18,665 nt of DNA from BTRF01 sp036986255 (GTDB taxonomy: Bacteria > Patescibacteriota > WWE3 > 9FT-COMBO-53-11). Of this stretch, positions 5,713 through 12,676 are shown one piece after another. Position 1 is the first letter of the stretch. Each line of letters opens with the position of its first letter. The position numbers and the translations under genes are program-made. The notes beneath the pieces were generated by a model. That model worked only from the letters and a program-made list of their open reading frames with translations, made no database searches and was not told the DNA's origin. Location: contig BTRF01000008.1 in the NCBI GenBank assembly GCA_036986255.1, forward strand, positions 1-18,665, read 5' to 3'.

Positions 5713-7113
5713 ATGAAGAAAAGTCTAAAGATTTATAACTCTCTAACCAGAAAAAAAGAGGAATTTAAGCCCCATTGGGTTACAATGGACGGCTCGACAA
5801 AAGTCGAACCTAGCAGTCCTCACTTCGTTCGGATGTACGTCTGCGGGCCTACGGTTTACGGCCCTTCGCATATTGGCCATGCCCGGACCTACACCAACTT
5901 TGACTTTTTGAAGCGGGCTTTGGAGTATAACGGTTATACCGTCCGGCATGTTCTTAATATCACGGATATTCATGACTCTATGATTGAGGAGGCTCAAAGG
6001 CGGGGGGTTACGGTTCACGCTTTAGCCGATCGTTATATTAAACATTTTTACCGTGATTTAGAGAAGCTGAATATTGAATCGCCGGACGTTTTTCCTCGAG
6101 TATCCGACCACATTAAGGAGATTATTCAGATGATCAAGGAGTTGATGGACAAGGGTTATGCCTATGAGCGGGAGGGCTCGGTTTATTTTGATGTTTCCAA
6201 GTTTGAGAGCTACGGGAAGTTGTCCGGAGTAAAATTGACCAAGGCCAAGACCGGGACCCGCATAGCCGCCGACAAGTATGAGCGTGAGGAAGTGATTGAC
6301 TTTTCTCTCTGGAAGAAAGCTGAGGTAGGGGAGGATAAGGTGGGGGCGGTTTGGGACTCCCCCTGGGGTAAGGGCCGCCCCGGGTGGCACATTGAATGTT
6401 CCGTGATGAGCAGGGTCCACCTCGGAGAGACTTTGGACATTCACGGAGGGGCTTTGGATCTCAGGTTTCCTCACCACGAAAACGAGATTGCTCAGAGTGA
6501 GACGGCAACCGGCAGGAAATTTGCTAATTATTGGGTTCATGCTGGGCTTCTGACGGTAGAAGGCAAAAAGATGGCCAAGTCGTTAAATAACTATATCGAG
6601 TTCGATGCTTTGGTTCGGCGCGGTTTTGATCCTTTGGCGTTCAGGTATCTTTGTTTGACGACCCACTATCGAGGGGAGCTTAATTTCACTTGGGCCGGGC
6701 TGGAAGCGGCGCAGATTGCCCTTCGCAGGCTCTACGATCGGCTCTCTATGTGGGATCCTCCAGGGAGTAGCGGGTGTGCTGAGTACGACAAGGCTTTTGA
6801 CAGGGCGATCGACGACGACCTTGACCTTCCCAAAGCATTAACCCTCGTTTGGAAATTGGTTAAAGACGACCGCTTCAAAACCGCCGCCAAGCACCGGACC
6901 CTTCTTAAGATGGATAAGGTTTTGGGGCTTAAACTCGCTGAAGTCGAGCATCTTAAAGTCTCGGCCGAAGTGCTCCGTCTTGTTGAGGAGCGGGAGCGGT
7001 TGCGGATAGAGGAGGACTGGGTTGGAGCAGATGAAATTCGGGATCGGATGGAGCAGCGGGGGTACCGCGTTGAGGATACAGACGAGGGTCCGATTGTCAA
7101 GAAAGTCCGTTAA
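5713..7113 (+). CDS. cysS: Cysteinyl-tRNA synthetase
   Basis: Class I synthetase that attaches cysteine to tRNA-Cys, 466 residues from the ATG at 5713. YVCGPTVYGPSHIGHARTY holds the first zinc cysteine (C44) and the HIGH motif (53-56). WHIECSVMS supplies C229, and FPHHENE supplies further zinc ligands (H254 region). The KMSKS loop reads KMAKS (286-290). A C-terminal helical domain ends in the EERERLRIEEDWVGADEIRDRM segment typical of the family. An extra 10-15 residues between YNSLTRKKEEF and the first zinc cysteine is unusual but mild. A TTG at 5692 in the same frame lies inside the last hairpin and is less likely as start. There is no ribosome binding site. rpsF follows after 43 bases. Confidence 0.95.
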   Translation: MKKSLKIYNSLTRKKEEFKPHWVTMDGSTKVEPSSPHFVRMYVCGPTVYGPSHIGHARTYTNFDFLKRALEYNGYTVRHVLNITDIHDSMIEEAQRRGVTVHALADRYIKHFYRDLEKLNIESPDVFPRVSDHIKEIIQMIKELMDKGYAYEREGSVYFDVSKFESYGKLSGVKLTKAKTGTRIAADKYEREEVIDFSLWKKAEVGEDKVGAVWDSPWGKGRPGWHIECSVMSRVHLGETLDIHGGALDLRFPHHENEIAQSETATGRKFANYWVHAGLLTVEGKKMAKSLNNYIEFDALVRRGFDPLAFRYLCLTTHYRGELNFTWAGLEAAQIALRRLYDRLSMWDPPGSSGCAEYDKAFDRAIDDDLDLPKALTLVWKLVKDDRFKTAAKHRTLLKMDKVLGLKLAEVEHLKVSAEVLRLVEERERLRIEEDWVGADEIRDRMEQRGYRVEDTDEGPIVKKVR

Positions 7114-7122
7114 TGCGAGTTG

Positions 7123-7138
7123 CGTCTCCGTGGAGACG
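7123..7138 (+). repeat. Perfect hairpin between cysS and rpsF
   Basis: CGTCTC (7123-7128), loop CGTG, GAGACG (7133-7138). It sits directly upstream of the rpsF -10 element. With no T-run it is a poor terminator. In a read-through transcript it would be a leader hairpin presenting CCG, which recalls the S6:S18 leader-binding structure, but the resemblance is slight. Confidence 0.6.
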
Positions 7139-7147
7139 TGATAACAT
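7139..7147 (+). promoter_or_regulatory. Extended -10 for rpsF
   Basis: TG-A-TAACAT ends nine bases before the rpsF ATG at 7157. This would give a leader of about three bases without a ribosome binding site. Confidence 0.55.
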
Positions 7148-7156
7148 CAAAAAGCA

Positions 7157-7438
7157 ATGAGAACTTACATGCTTAAAATTCTTGTGAAGCCTGACCTCTC
7201 GGCGGAGCAGTCTAAGAAGATTGACGAGAAGGTGAAGAAGGCTATCGGGGAAGCCGGCGGACGGGTGCTGAAAACGGAAAGCTTAGGAGTTAAATCGCTT
7301 GCCTACCCCGTGGAGAACTTTGAACAGGCCCGCTTCGGAGGGTTTTCTTTGGAGCTTCCTCCGGAAGGAGTGTCTGCGCTCCGCCGTGATCTCGAAAGAG
7401 AGGGCGATCTTTTGAGGGTTATGGTGCTTAGTGCTTAA
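7157..7438 (+). CDS. rpsF: 30S ribosomal protein S6
   Basis: Protein of 93 residues, normal for bS6, which pairs with S18 on the 30S platform. The ferredoxin-like fold is visible as YMLKILVKPDLS, a first helix, GGRVLKTESLGVKSLAYPV, an F-x-L-E-L-P-P-E-G-V strand/turn, and a final LRVMVL strand. The order rpsF-ssb-rpsR is the classic bacterial cluster and supports the call. The start is the first ATG, with an extended -10 directly before it. Confidence 0.95.
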   Translation: MRTYMLKILVKPDLSAEQSKKIDEKVKKAIGEAGGRVLKTESLGVKSLAYPVENFEQARFGGFSLELPPEGVSALRRDLEREGDLLRVMVLSA

Positions 7439-7445
7439 AGCCGAA

Positions 7446-7462
7446 GTCCATTTTGAGTGGAC
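7446..7462 (+). repeat. Small hairpin between rpsF and ssb
   Basis: GTCCA, a seven-base loop and TGGAC form a 5-bp stem shortly after the rpsF stop. TG-C-TAGTAT at 7469-7477 follows and may be an internal extended -10 for ssb-rpsR. Confidence 0.4.
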
Positions 7463-7499
7463 GAGGCGTGCTAGTATTTGATTGGTTGATTATTGGATT

Positions 7500-8054
7500 A
7501 TGGCTAGATCAGTAAACAAGGCAATTATCATTGGCAATCTCACCCGCGATCCCGAGATGCGTTATACCCCCGATGGTCAGCCGGTTACCACTTTTGGGGT
7601 GGCTACCAACCGGCGGTGGAAGGGCAAGGACGGGGAGCAGAAAGAAAGTGCGGAGTTTCACAATCTAGTTGCTTGGGGGAAACTGGCTGAGATCTGCTCT
7701 CAACTCCTCAAAAAAGGCCGGCGGGTTTATGTGGAGGGGCGCCTTCAAACTAGGAGCTGGGAGGGCAAGGACGGGGTAACTCGATCTCGAACGGAAATTG
7801 TGCTGGAGAATATGGTCCTTTTGGATTCCCGCCGGGATAGCGAAGGGACCCCGAGGGAAGCTGCAGGTCCGGTCGAGAAGGTGATTCAGGTGGAGGAAGG
7901 CGAATCGTCCTCTGCGAAGGCCTCTGCCCCTGAGGAGGCGCCGGCGGACAAACCGAAGAGTAAATCCTCCTCCGCTCCCGGTAAAAAAGGGAAGACTGCG
8001 GAAAGTAAAGGAGCAAATGATGAAGAAGTTAGTGAAGATGAAATCCCGTTCTAG
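7500..8054 (+). CDS. ssb: Single-stranded DNA-binding protein
   Basis: OB-fold protein that coats single-stranded DNA during replication and repair, 184 residues from the ATG at 7500. The N-terminal OB fold runs from SVNKAIIIGNLTRDPEMRYTP through FGVATNRRWKGKDG, EFHNLVAWGKLAEI and VYVEGRLQTRSWEGKDG to VLENMVLLDSR. A disordered acidic/Lys/Ser linker follows, and the protein ends in the acidic tip DEIPF that recruits partner proteins. An upstream TTG start at 7482 would add six residues (VDYWI-type) not seen in the family, so ATG 7500 is preferred. The last 38 bases overlap the rpsR frame. Confidence 0.96.
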   Translation: MARSVNKAIIIGNLTRDPEMRYTPDGQPVTTFGVATNRRWKGKDGEQKESAEFHNLVAWGKLAEICSQLLKKGRRVYVEGRLQTRSWEGKDGVTRSRTEIVLENMVLLDSRRDSEGTPREAAGPVEKVIQVEEGESSSAKASAPEEAPADKPKSKSSSAPGKKGKTAESKGANDEEVSEDEIPF

Positions 8055-8295
8055 TTCCCCTAGGCATCGAAGAGGCCGCAAAGTAGTAAGAGTTCGGTCT
8101 CGTTGTTATTTCTGCGACAAGAAAATGGAGCCCGAATCTACCGATGAGGCAATCCTTATTCGCTTTTTGACCCGCAGGGGCAAGATCCGCCCAAGGTCCC
8201 GGTCGGGCCTTTGCTCCAAACACCAGCGGAGATTGAGTCAGCAGATCAAGCGCGGCCGCAACCTCGGGGTTCTCCCTTATCGGATTTTGGCCTAG
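8017..8295 (+). CDS. rpsR: 30S ribosomal protein S18, nested in ssb end
   Basis: bS18 of up to 92 residues, which joins S6 on the 30S platform. The core runs from RCYFCDKKMEPESTDEAI to LGVLPYRI, with the family pattern of a helical SKHQRRLSQQIKRGRNLG segment. RCYFC and GLCSKH make a C-x2-C...C-x2-H set, the zinc-binding form of S18. AAAGGAG at 8008-8013 lies six bases before the ATG at 8020 and three before the ATG at 8017, so the second ATG may be the used start. A third ATG at 8038 is also possible. The gene begins inside the last codons of ssb in another frame, which implies translational coupling. rplI, the usual fourth gene of the cluster, does not follow. Confidence 0.94.
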   Translation: MMKKLVKMKSRSSSPRHRRGRKVVRVRSRCYFCDKKMEPESTDEAILIRFLTRRGKIRPRSRSGLCSKHQRRLSQQIKRGRNLGVLPYRILA

Positions 8296-8312
8296 TGGAA
8301 CCCTTTTTAGTT

Positions 8313-8321
8313 TGTTAGACT
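8313..8321 (+). promoter_or_regulatory. Extended -10 for the S41 protease gene
   Basis: TG-T-TAGACT ends five bases before the GTG start at 8327, with no ribosome binding site. Confidence 0.55.
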
Positions 8322-8326
8322 AGCTT

Positions 8327-9541
8327 GTGCCGATTAAGCAGTTCTTCCAAAATAAACTTTTTTTAGTCCTAACTTTTATCTTTATCTTTTTGGCCGGGTG
8401 GCAAGTGGGCTATGCCGGATTCCAAGTCAACCTGCGTGCAAACCCCCCAGGAATAACCGTTGAGAATAAGACTCCCTCGTCCAGCACGATTGATTTTTCG
8501 CTTCTGTGGGATACAATTGCGCGCATTAACAAGGAGTACCTATTTCGGCCCGTGGACGGCAAGAAGCTTCTTTACGGGGCTGTTTCCGGTTTGGTTGGGG
8601 CGTTGGATGATCCTTATACTTCTTTTCTTGACCCTGAGCAAAATAAGCAGTTCGACAGCAGTTTGGAGGGAGTCTACGAGGGGATTGGAGCCGAGATCGG
8701 AATTCGGAATGATCAGCTGATGATTGTGGCTCCGTTGGACGGGTCCCCGGCCAAGGCCGTCGGCGTTCGAGCGGGGGACCAGATTTTGGAGATTGACGGT
8801 GTTTCCACGGTGGGGATCTCTATTGTTGAGGCGGTTTCCAAGATTAGGGGACCGGCCGGGGCCAAGGTGGTTCTGACTCTCCGCCGAGGAGATCAGTCAG
8901 CGTTTAAAACCACGATCGTTCGGGATCGCATTCAGGTAAAGAGCGTAAGTTGGGAAGAGAAGGACGGGGGGGTCTTTTATCTCAAAGTTTCTCGCTTTGG
9001 AAACGGGACTAACGGTGAGTGGGACGAGGCCATTAGGAGTATCAAGAGCGCCGGGGGTATCAAGGGGGTGGTTTTGGATTTGCGGAGCAATCCCGGCGGG
9101 TATCTCGCCGGAGCGGTCTATCTTGCCTCCGAATTTTTGGAGGATGGGGCGGTGGTAATTCAAGAGGACTCCGGTGGGGGACGGCGAACGCTCTCGGTCC
9201 AAAGTACGAAGAACGACCGCGGCTTGTTGGGGGTTTCGGTAGCGGTTTTGATTGATGGGGGGTCCGCTTCCGCTTCCGAAATTCTGGCCGGAGTTTTGCA
9301 GGAGAGGGCGGGGGCGAAGTTGGTGGGGAAGAAAAGTTTTGGGAAGGGAACGGTCCAAGACGCGGTTGACTTTAAAGATGGATCGGGGCTTCACTTGACG
9401 GTAGCCAAGTGGCTTACTCCCTCGGGCCGCTGGGTGCATGAGAAGGGCTTGGAGCCGGACTTTGAGGTGGAGCTGACTGAAGACGATCTTGACAACAACC
9501 GCGATCCTCAGATTGATAAGGCGTTGGAGTTGTTGCGCTGA
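8327..9541 (+). CDS. S41 carboxyl-terminal processing protease (CtpA/Tsp-like)
   Basis: Membrane-anchored serine protease of 404 residues, normal length. An N-terminal membrane segment (about 11-30) places the rest outside the cytoplasmic membrane. A helical N-terminal region holds the DDPYTSFLDPEQ motif (94-105). A PDZ domain (about 111-195) contains SPAKAVGVRAGDQILEIDG. The protease core has DLRSNPGGYL (251-260), the nucleophile Ser315 in GGSASASE and the general base Lys340 in KSFGKGTVQ, 25 residues later as in Tsp. The start is GTG at 8327. Such enzymes trim secreted or cell-wall proteins. It lies near an HtrA protease, so this part of the window carries envelope protein quality control. 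Confidence 0.95.
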   Translation: MPIKQFFQNKLFLVLTFIFIFLAGWQVGYAGFQVNLRANPPGITVENKTPSSSTIDFSLLWDTIARINKEYLFRPVDGKKLLYGAVSGLVGALDDPYTSFLDPEQNKQFDSSLEGVYEGIGAEIGIRNDQLMIVAPLDGSPAKAVGVRAGDQILEIDGVSTVGISIVEAVSKIRGPAGAKVVLTLRRGDQSAFKTTIVRDRIQVKSVSWEEKDGGVFYLKVSRFGNGTNGEWDEAIRSIKSAGGIKGVVLDLRSNPGGYLAGAVYLASEFLEDGAVVIQEDSGGGRRTLSVQSTKNDRGLLGVSVAVLIDGGSASASEILAGVLQERAGAKLVGKKSFGKGTVQDAVDFKDGSGLHLTVAKWLTPSGRWVHEKGLEPDFEVELTEDDLDNNRDPQIDKALELLR

Positions 9542-9677
9542 TGCGAAAAATACGAAGCACGAAATTCGAAGCACCAAACAAATTTGAAATTTTAAATCTT
9601 CAATTTTTTGAACCGTTTGGAAATTTGAATTTAAAGATTGTTTCGTATTTAGGATTTCGAGTTTAGAATTTCGTCCG
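9542..9677. repeat. AT-rich imperfect inverted repeat before dtd
   Basis: This 136-base gap is far richer in A+T than its neighbours and is built of GAAATT, AAATTTGAA and CGTATTT-like words. The left part AAACAAATTTGAAATT pairs imperfectly with the reverse complement of AATTTAAAGATTGTTT on the right. It looks like one more intergenic repeat element. No gene is visible in it. Confidence 0.6.
9664..9669 (+). promoter_or_regulatory. -10 element for dtd (leaderless type)
   Basis: TAGAAT ends eight bases before the GTG start at 9678. It lies in the right end of the AT-rich repeat, which may therefore supply the promoter. Confidence 0.4.
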
Positions 9678-10145
9678 GTGCGTCTGGTCATCCAGCGGGT
9701 CAAAAAAGCAAGGGTAACGGTCGAAGGGAAGGTAGCTGGTGAGGTGGGGAAGGGACTCTTAGTTCTTTTAGGGGTGGGACGAGAGGATCAAGAGGAGGAC
9801 GCTGGGGCTCTGGCGGGAAAGTTAGCGGCTCTGCGCATCATGGCTGATGAGGAGGGGAAGATGAATCGGTCTATTAAGGACGTTGGCGGAGAGGTTTTGG
9901 TTGTGTCCCAGTTTACCCTCTATGCCGATACAAATCGGGGGCGCCGTCCCTCATTTGTAAAAGCGGCTTCTCCTAAGATGGCTGAGGATTTATACAAAAG
10001 ATTTGTTCGGGAATTGCGCGGGGAAGGGATCAAAGTGGAAACGGGGAAATTTGGGCATTACATGGAGATTGAAGCAGTAGCTGACGGACCGGTTACAATA
10101 ATACTTGATGGATTGGCGGATAAGAAAACCGACCCACGGCCTTAA
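9678..10145 (+). CDS. dtd: D-aminoacyl-tRNA deacylase
   Basis: Removes D-amino acids (and glycine mischarged on tRNA-Ala) from tRNA, a cytosolic proofreading step. It has 155 residues, close to the family norm of about 145. MRLVIQRVKKARVTVEGKVAGEVGKGLLVLLGV is the standard N-terminus. The active-site strand VVSQFTLYADTNRGRRPSF and the Gly-cisPro motif ADGPVTIIL are both intact. The start is GTG at 9678; no ATG fits the family start. There is no ribosome binding site, so leaderless initiation is likely. Confidence 0.95.
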   Translation: MRLVIQRVKKARVTVEGKVAGEVGKGLLVLLGVGREDQEEDAGALAGKLAALRIMADEEGKMNRSIKDVGGEVLVVSQFTLYADTNRGRRPSFVKAASPKMAEDLYKRFVRELRGEGIKVETGKFGHYMEIEAVADGPVTIILDGLADKKTDPRP

Positions 10146-10191
10146 GCTCATGATTCGGATGGGATTAGGATTTAGAATCGCAGGTCATTTG

Positions 10192-10200
10192 TGATTTACT
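10192..10200 (+). promoter_or_regulatory. Extended -10 for the HtrA protease gene
   Basis: TG-A-TTTACT ends six bases before the ATG at 10207, so transcription is expected to start at the A of the start codon. No ribosome binding site. Confidence 0.55.
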
Positions 10201-10206
10201 TAAAAT

Positions 10207-11307
10207 ATGGAGTTGTCGAGGAGGCTTTCTAAAAGATATCTAGCTTTTCTTGCCCTTTTCGTTTTGGCGGTTTTTGCATATCTTTATCGTGATCCAATTT
10301 TTTCTTTTATCCAAGATCGACTGACTACTTTGGAAATTAAGACCATTCAAAGGGTAGTTTCCGAGGAGGAGGCCGTTGTTTCCGTGGTCGAGAAGGCTTC
10401 GCCGGCGGTTGTGTCTATTGCCGAGAGAAAGGTTGTTCTCAGCCCCTTTTCCGGACCCCTCTCGCAGAAGCAGGGGATTGGGACGGGTTTTATCATTCGA
10501 GAAAATGGGATTATTATCACCAATCGGCACGTGGTTTCGGACCGCAACGCCGACTATTCCGTGGTGACTAAAGATGGGAAAGAGTATGAAGTCAAGGAGA
10601 TCAACCGCGATACCGTTTATGATCTCGCCATTATCAAAATTGATGCATCGGGCCTTACCACCCTGTCTTTGGGCGACTCCGACCAGCTCAAGGTAGGACA
10701 AACCGTTGTGGCCATCGGTAATGCTTTGGGACGCTTCTCTAACACGGTGACCAAGGGGGTTGTCTCCGGGATTGGGCGAGGGATTACGGCCAGCTCGGGA
10801 CTGGGGGGCCAGACCCAGCAGTTGGAGGATGTCATCCAGACCGATGCCGCCATTAATCCGGGCAACAGCGGGGGCCCGCTGCTCAACCTTTCTGGCGAGG
10901 TGGTGGGAATTAATGTGGCTATAGCCTCCGAGGCGGAGAATATAGGCTTTTCGATTCCCACAAATCTAATCAGGCCGGTGGTAGAGCAGTTTGAGAAGTC
11001 AGGGAGGATCATTCGGCCGTTTTTGGGGGTTTCCTACTATCTTATCTCCGAGGCCGAATCCCGTCTTCGAGATATACCGCAGGGAGCTTTTGTTCAGGAG
11101 GTAGTTAAGGGTTCGGCGGCCAAGAAAGCCGGGGTGAAAGCGGGGGATGTCATCCAGGCCATCGACGGTCAGAAAATAGACGAAACCAATACTTTGGGCA
11201 AGTTAATTCTTTCCTATGGTGTAGGCGACAAGATTACTCTTACCGTGGATCGCAACGGTAAAAAGATAACCCTTAAGGCCGCTTTGGGTGAGGCTCCGAC
11301 GGATTAA
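10207..11307 (+). CDS. HtrA/DegP-type serine protease (S1C)
   Basis: Membrane-anchored protease/chaperone of 366 residues that degrades misfolded exported proteins. A single N-terminal membrane helix (about 10-27) is followed by a linker and a trypsin-like domain. The triad is His108 (TNRHVV), Asp139 (YDLAIIKID) and Ser221 (NPGNSGGPL). Other marks are GIGTGFIIRENG and VVAIGNALG. One PDZ domain closes the protein (about 275-360, with GSAAKKAGVKAGDVIQAIDG), as in the DegS/HhoA single-PDZ group. The start is ATG at 10207. It runs convergent to prfA, with 23 bases between stops. Confidence 0.95.
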   Translation: MELSRRLSKRYLAFLALFVLAVFAYLYRDPIFSFIQDRLTTLEIKTIQRVVSEEEAVVSVVEKASPAVVSIAERKVVLSPFSGPLSQKQGIGTGFIIRENGIIITNRHVVSDRNADYSVVTKDGKEYEVKEINRDTVYDLAIIKIDASGLTTLSLGDSDQLKVGQTVVAIGNALGRFSNTVTKGVVSGIGRGITASSGLGGQTQQLEDVIQTDAAINPGNSGGPLLNLSGEVVGINVAIASEAENIGFSIPTNLIRPVVEQFEKSGRIIRPFLGVSYYLISEAESRLRDIPQGAFVQEVVKGSAAKKAGVKAGDVIQAIDGQKIDETNTLGKLILSYGVGDKITLTVDRNGKKITLKAALGEAPTD

Positions 11308-11360
11308 AACCTCTACAACATCCCTTAGAATTAACCTCCTCGCGATTGCTTAGAGGTTTT
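11306..11360. terminator. Possible bidirectional terminator between htrA and prfA
   Basis: AAAACCTCTA (11306-11315) and TAGAGGTTTT (11351-11360) are perfect inverted arms with T-runs in both directions. The 35-base loop is longer than usual. The right arm lies in the last codons of prfA, so the convergent genes would share this structure. Confidence 0.5.
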
Positions 11361-12068
11361 TCGTAGGAGCGGATCTAATTTCCCATTCAGGACTGTCTGC
11401 AGGTTGCCGACCGTAACACCAAACCTGTGATCCGTGATTCTGTCTTGCGGGAAGTTCCAGGTGCGGATTTTTTCAGATCGCCCCCCACCTCCTACCTGCT
11501 GGCGGCGGAGCTGAGCGACACTTGATTTTTGCTGCTCCTGCATCATTTGGTAGAGCTTGGAGCGAAGAATCTTCATGGCCTTTTCGCGGTTTTGGAATTG
11601 AGACCGCTCGTCTTGGCAAGCAACCGCGACGCCGGTGGGAAGGTGAGTAACCCGCACCGCCGTTTCTACCTTTTGAACGTTTTGCCCCCCGTGGCCTGAA
11701 GCCCGGAAAGTATCGATCTGGATGTCTTTGGGGTTGATTTCGATTTTGGCGGGGGATATCTCAGGCAGGACCGCTACCGTGGCGGTGGAGGTGTGAATTC
11801 TCCCTCCCTTCTCAGTCTTGGGTATTCTTTGTACTCGATGTACGCCGGACTCGTTTTTGAGGGTGCGGTAAGCCCCTTCTCCAATCACCTCGGCGGTAAC
11901 GGATTTAATGTTCCCGATCCCCCCCTCGTTGCGATGGAGTTCTCTTAGTTTCCAACCTTTACTTTGAGCGAAGCGCGTGTACATGCGGTAAAGGTCACTG
12001 GCGAAAAGGCCTGCTTCATTTCCCCCGGTTCCGGCACGGACTTCTAAAATTGCGGTTTGTTTGGACAT
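11331..12068 (-). CDS. prfA: Peptide chain release factor 1 lacking domain 1
   Basis: Class I release factor for UAA/UAG, 245 residues from the ATG at 12068 against about 360 in the family. It begins at AILEVRAGTGGNEAGLFASDLYRMY, the start of domain 2, so the roughly 100-residue helical domain 1 is missing. Domains 2-4 look intact: GVHRVQRIP, the codon-recognition tripeptide P83-K84-T85 (P-x-T, RF1 type), RIHTSTATVAVLPE, and the catalytic GGQ at 127-129 in SGHGGQNVQKVETAVRVTHLPTG. An upstream TTG (12086) would add only six residues. The bases before it hold no trace of domain 1 in any frame I read. prmC, which often follows prfA, is not adjacent. Possibly a minimal RF1 or one truncated by rearrangement. 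Confidence 0.9.
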   Translation of the reverse strand: MSKQTAILEVRAGTGGNEAGLFASDLYRMYTRFAQSKGWKLRELHRNEGGIGNIKSVTAEVIGEGAYRTLKNESGVHRVQRIPKTEKGGRIHTSTATVAVLPEISPAKIEINPKDIQIDTFRASGHGGQNVQKVETAVRVTHLPTGVAVACQDERSQFQNREKAMKILRSKLYQMMQEQQKSSVAQLRRQQVGGGGRSEKIRTWNFPQDRITDHRFGVTVGNLQTVLNGKLDPLLRKTSKQSRGG

Positions 12069-12077
12069 TACAGATAC

Positions 12078-12083
12078 ATGATA
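12078..12083 (-). promoter_or_regulatory. -10 element for prfA (leaderless type)
   Basis: On the minus strand TGTATCAT ends nine bases before the ATG at 12068, inside an AT-rich ATGATACAAGATATAGG-like stretch. No ribosome binding site. Confidence 0.35.
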
Positions 12084-12110
12084 CAAGATATAGGATATTA
12101 TGGATAAGAG

Positions 12111-12254
12111 TTAGTCTTCGCTGCGCCTTTTGGTAGAGTTTATCAGTCCGTTGAGAAGCCTATCCACGGTTTCCGTTTGTTTCCAAATGCTACTGCGAAG
12201 TGCTGGATCGCCATTTGTACCCTGTCTCTTATTATTGTGTACCTTATAATATCT
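12111..12254 (-). pseudogene. Remnant of a four-helix-bundle (bAvd/S23-like) protein
   Basis: An open stretch of 47 codons without an obvious start lies between rpmE and prfA. It ends in WKQTETVDRLLNGLINS followed by a basic tail and a stop. The segment EISRxLNGLIxSLK-like is how many four-helix-bundle proteins of the 23S rRNA intervening-sequence/bAvd family end, and such genes are common in candidate-phyla genomes. Only the last helix is recognisable and the rest is missing, so this looks like a decayed C-terminal fragment. The identification is by eye from a short match. Confidence 0.35.
12217..12243. repeat. GTACCCTGTCTC element
   Basis: GTACCCTGTCTC at 12217-12228, with GTGTACC at 12237-12243, resembles half of the GACAGGTAC inverted repeat at 12642-12665. 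The two sites flank rpmE. Similar GGTACCTGTC words occur near REP-associated (IS200-like) transposases; that link is recalled, not tested. Confidence 0.35.
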
Positions 12255-12268
12255 TTATACCGTATCTC

Positions 12269-12574
12269 CTAGCTCTTCTCTAACAGTTCCTTAAGAGTGA
12301 GAGGCCGTTTTGGTTTTCCTTCTTTGGAAGCGCCGGTTTTCCTTTTGGTTTTCAGTTTGCCTTTGGTTTCGGCAGCTTTCCGCTTTTTCTCGAATTTTTC
12401 CACGCGGCCTTCCGTATCAAGGAGAACTTCCTTTCCGGTGAAGAAAGGATGGCAATTGGAGCAGACTTCAACCTCGAGCTTGGGTTGGGTTGATCCGGTG
12501 GTAAAAGTGTTTCCGCAGGCGCAGGTCACCTTTGCTTCGGGGTAGTATTTGGGATGGAGTTTTTCTTTTGGCAT
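12269..12574 (-). CDS. rpmE: 50S ribosomal protein L31
   Basis: bL31 of 101 residues, the zinc-binding form. MPKEKLHPKYYPEAKVTCACG carries C18 and C20, and EVCSNCHPFFTG carries C38 and C41; KLHP and HPFFTGK are family signatures. The ATG at 12574 is chosen because an upstream ATG at 12673 would add 33 unrelated residues read through an inverted repeat. The C-terminal 40 or so residues form a Lys-rich tail longer than in the usual 70-residue L31. The -10 hexamer lies eight bases before the ATG, without a ribosome binding site. Confidence 0.94.
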   Translation of the reverse strand: MPKEKLHPKYYPEAKVTCACGNTFTTGSTQPKLEVEVCSNCHPFFTGKEVLLDTEGRVEKFEKKRKAAETKGKLKTKRKTGASKEGKPKRPLTLKELLEKS

Positions 12575-12582
12575 AGCGTAAA

Positions 12583-12591
12583 AGTTTACCA
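12583..12591 (-). promoter_or_regulatory. Extended -10 for rpmE
   Basis: On the minus strand TG-G-TAAACT ends eight bases before the rpmE ATG. A GTGTCA hexamer about 16 bases further upstream could be a weak -35. Confidence 0.55.
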
Positions 12592-12641
12592 TACGGTTGG
12601 TGTTTGACACGGATGGTTTTAAGTTGAAGCTTTTGGGCTTG

Positions 12642-12665
12642 GACAGGTACTGTTTGGTACCTGTC
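12642..12665. repeat. Perfect 9-bp inverted repeat GACAGGTAC
   Basis: GACAGGTAC (12642-12650), a six-base loop, then GTACCTGTC (12657-12665). It lies between the eamA stop and the rpmE promoter, with no T-run on either side, so it is not a standard terminator. It may be a REP-like element. Confidence 0.8.
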
Positions 12666-12676
12666 TTGGCCACCGA

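Noticed and set aside
8897..9703. Open frame of 268 codons on the minus strand
   Set aside because: Antisense to the S41 protease and continuing into the AT-rich repeat; low-complexity protein without recognisable features.
12069..12268. Frameshifted domain 1 of release factor 1
   Set aside because: I read all three minus-strand frames and found stops and a four-helix-bundle-like end, but nothing like RF1 domain 1.
12575..12673. N-terminal extension of L31 by 33 residues
   Set aside because: It reads through the GACAGGTAC inverted repeat and the rpmE promoter; L31 proteins start at M-P-K-E-K-x-H-P.
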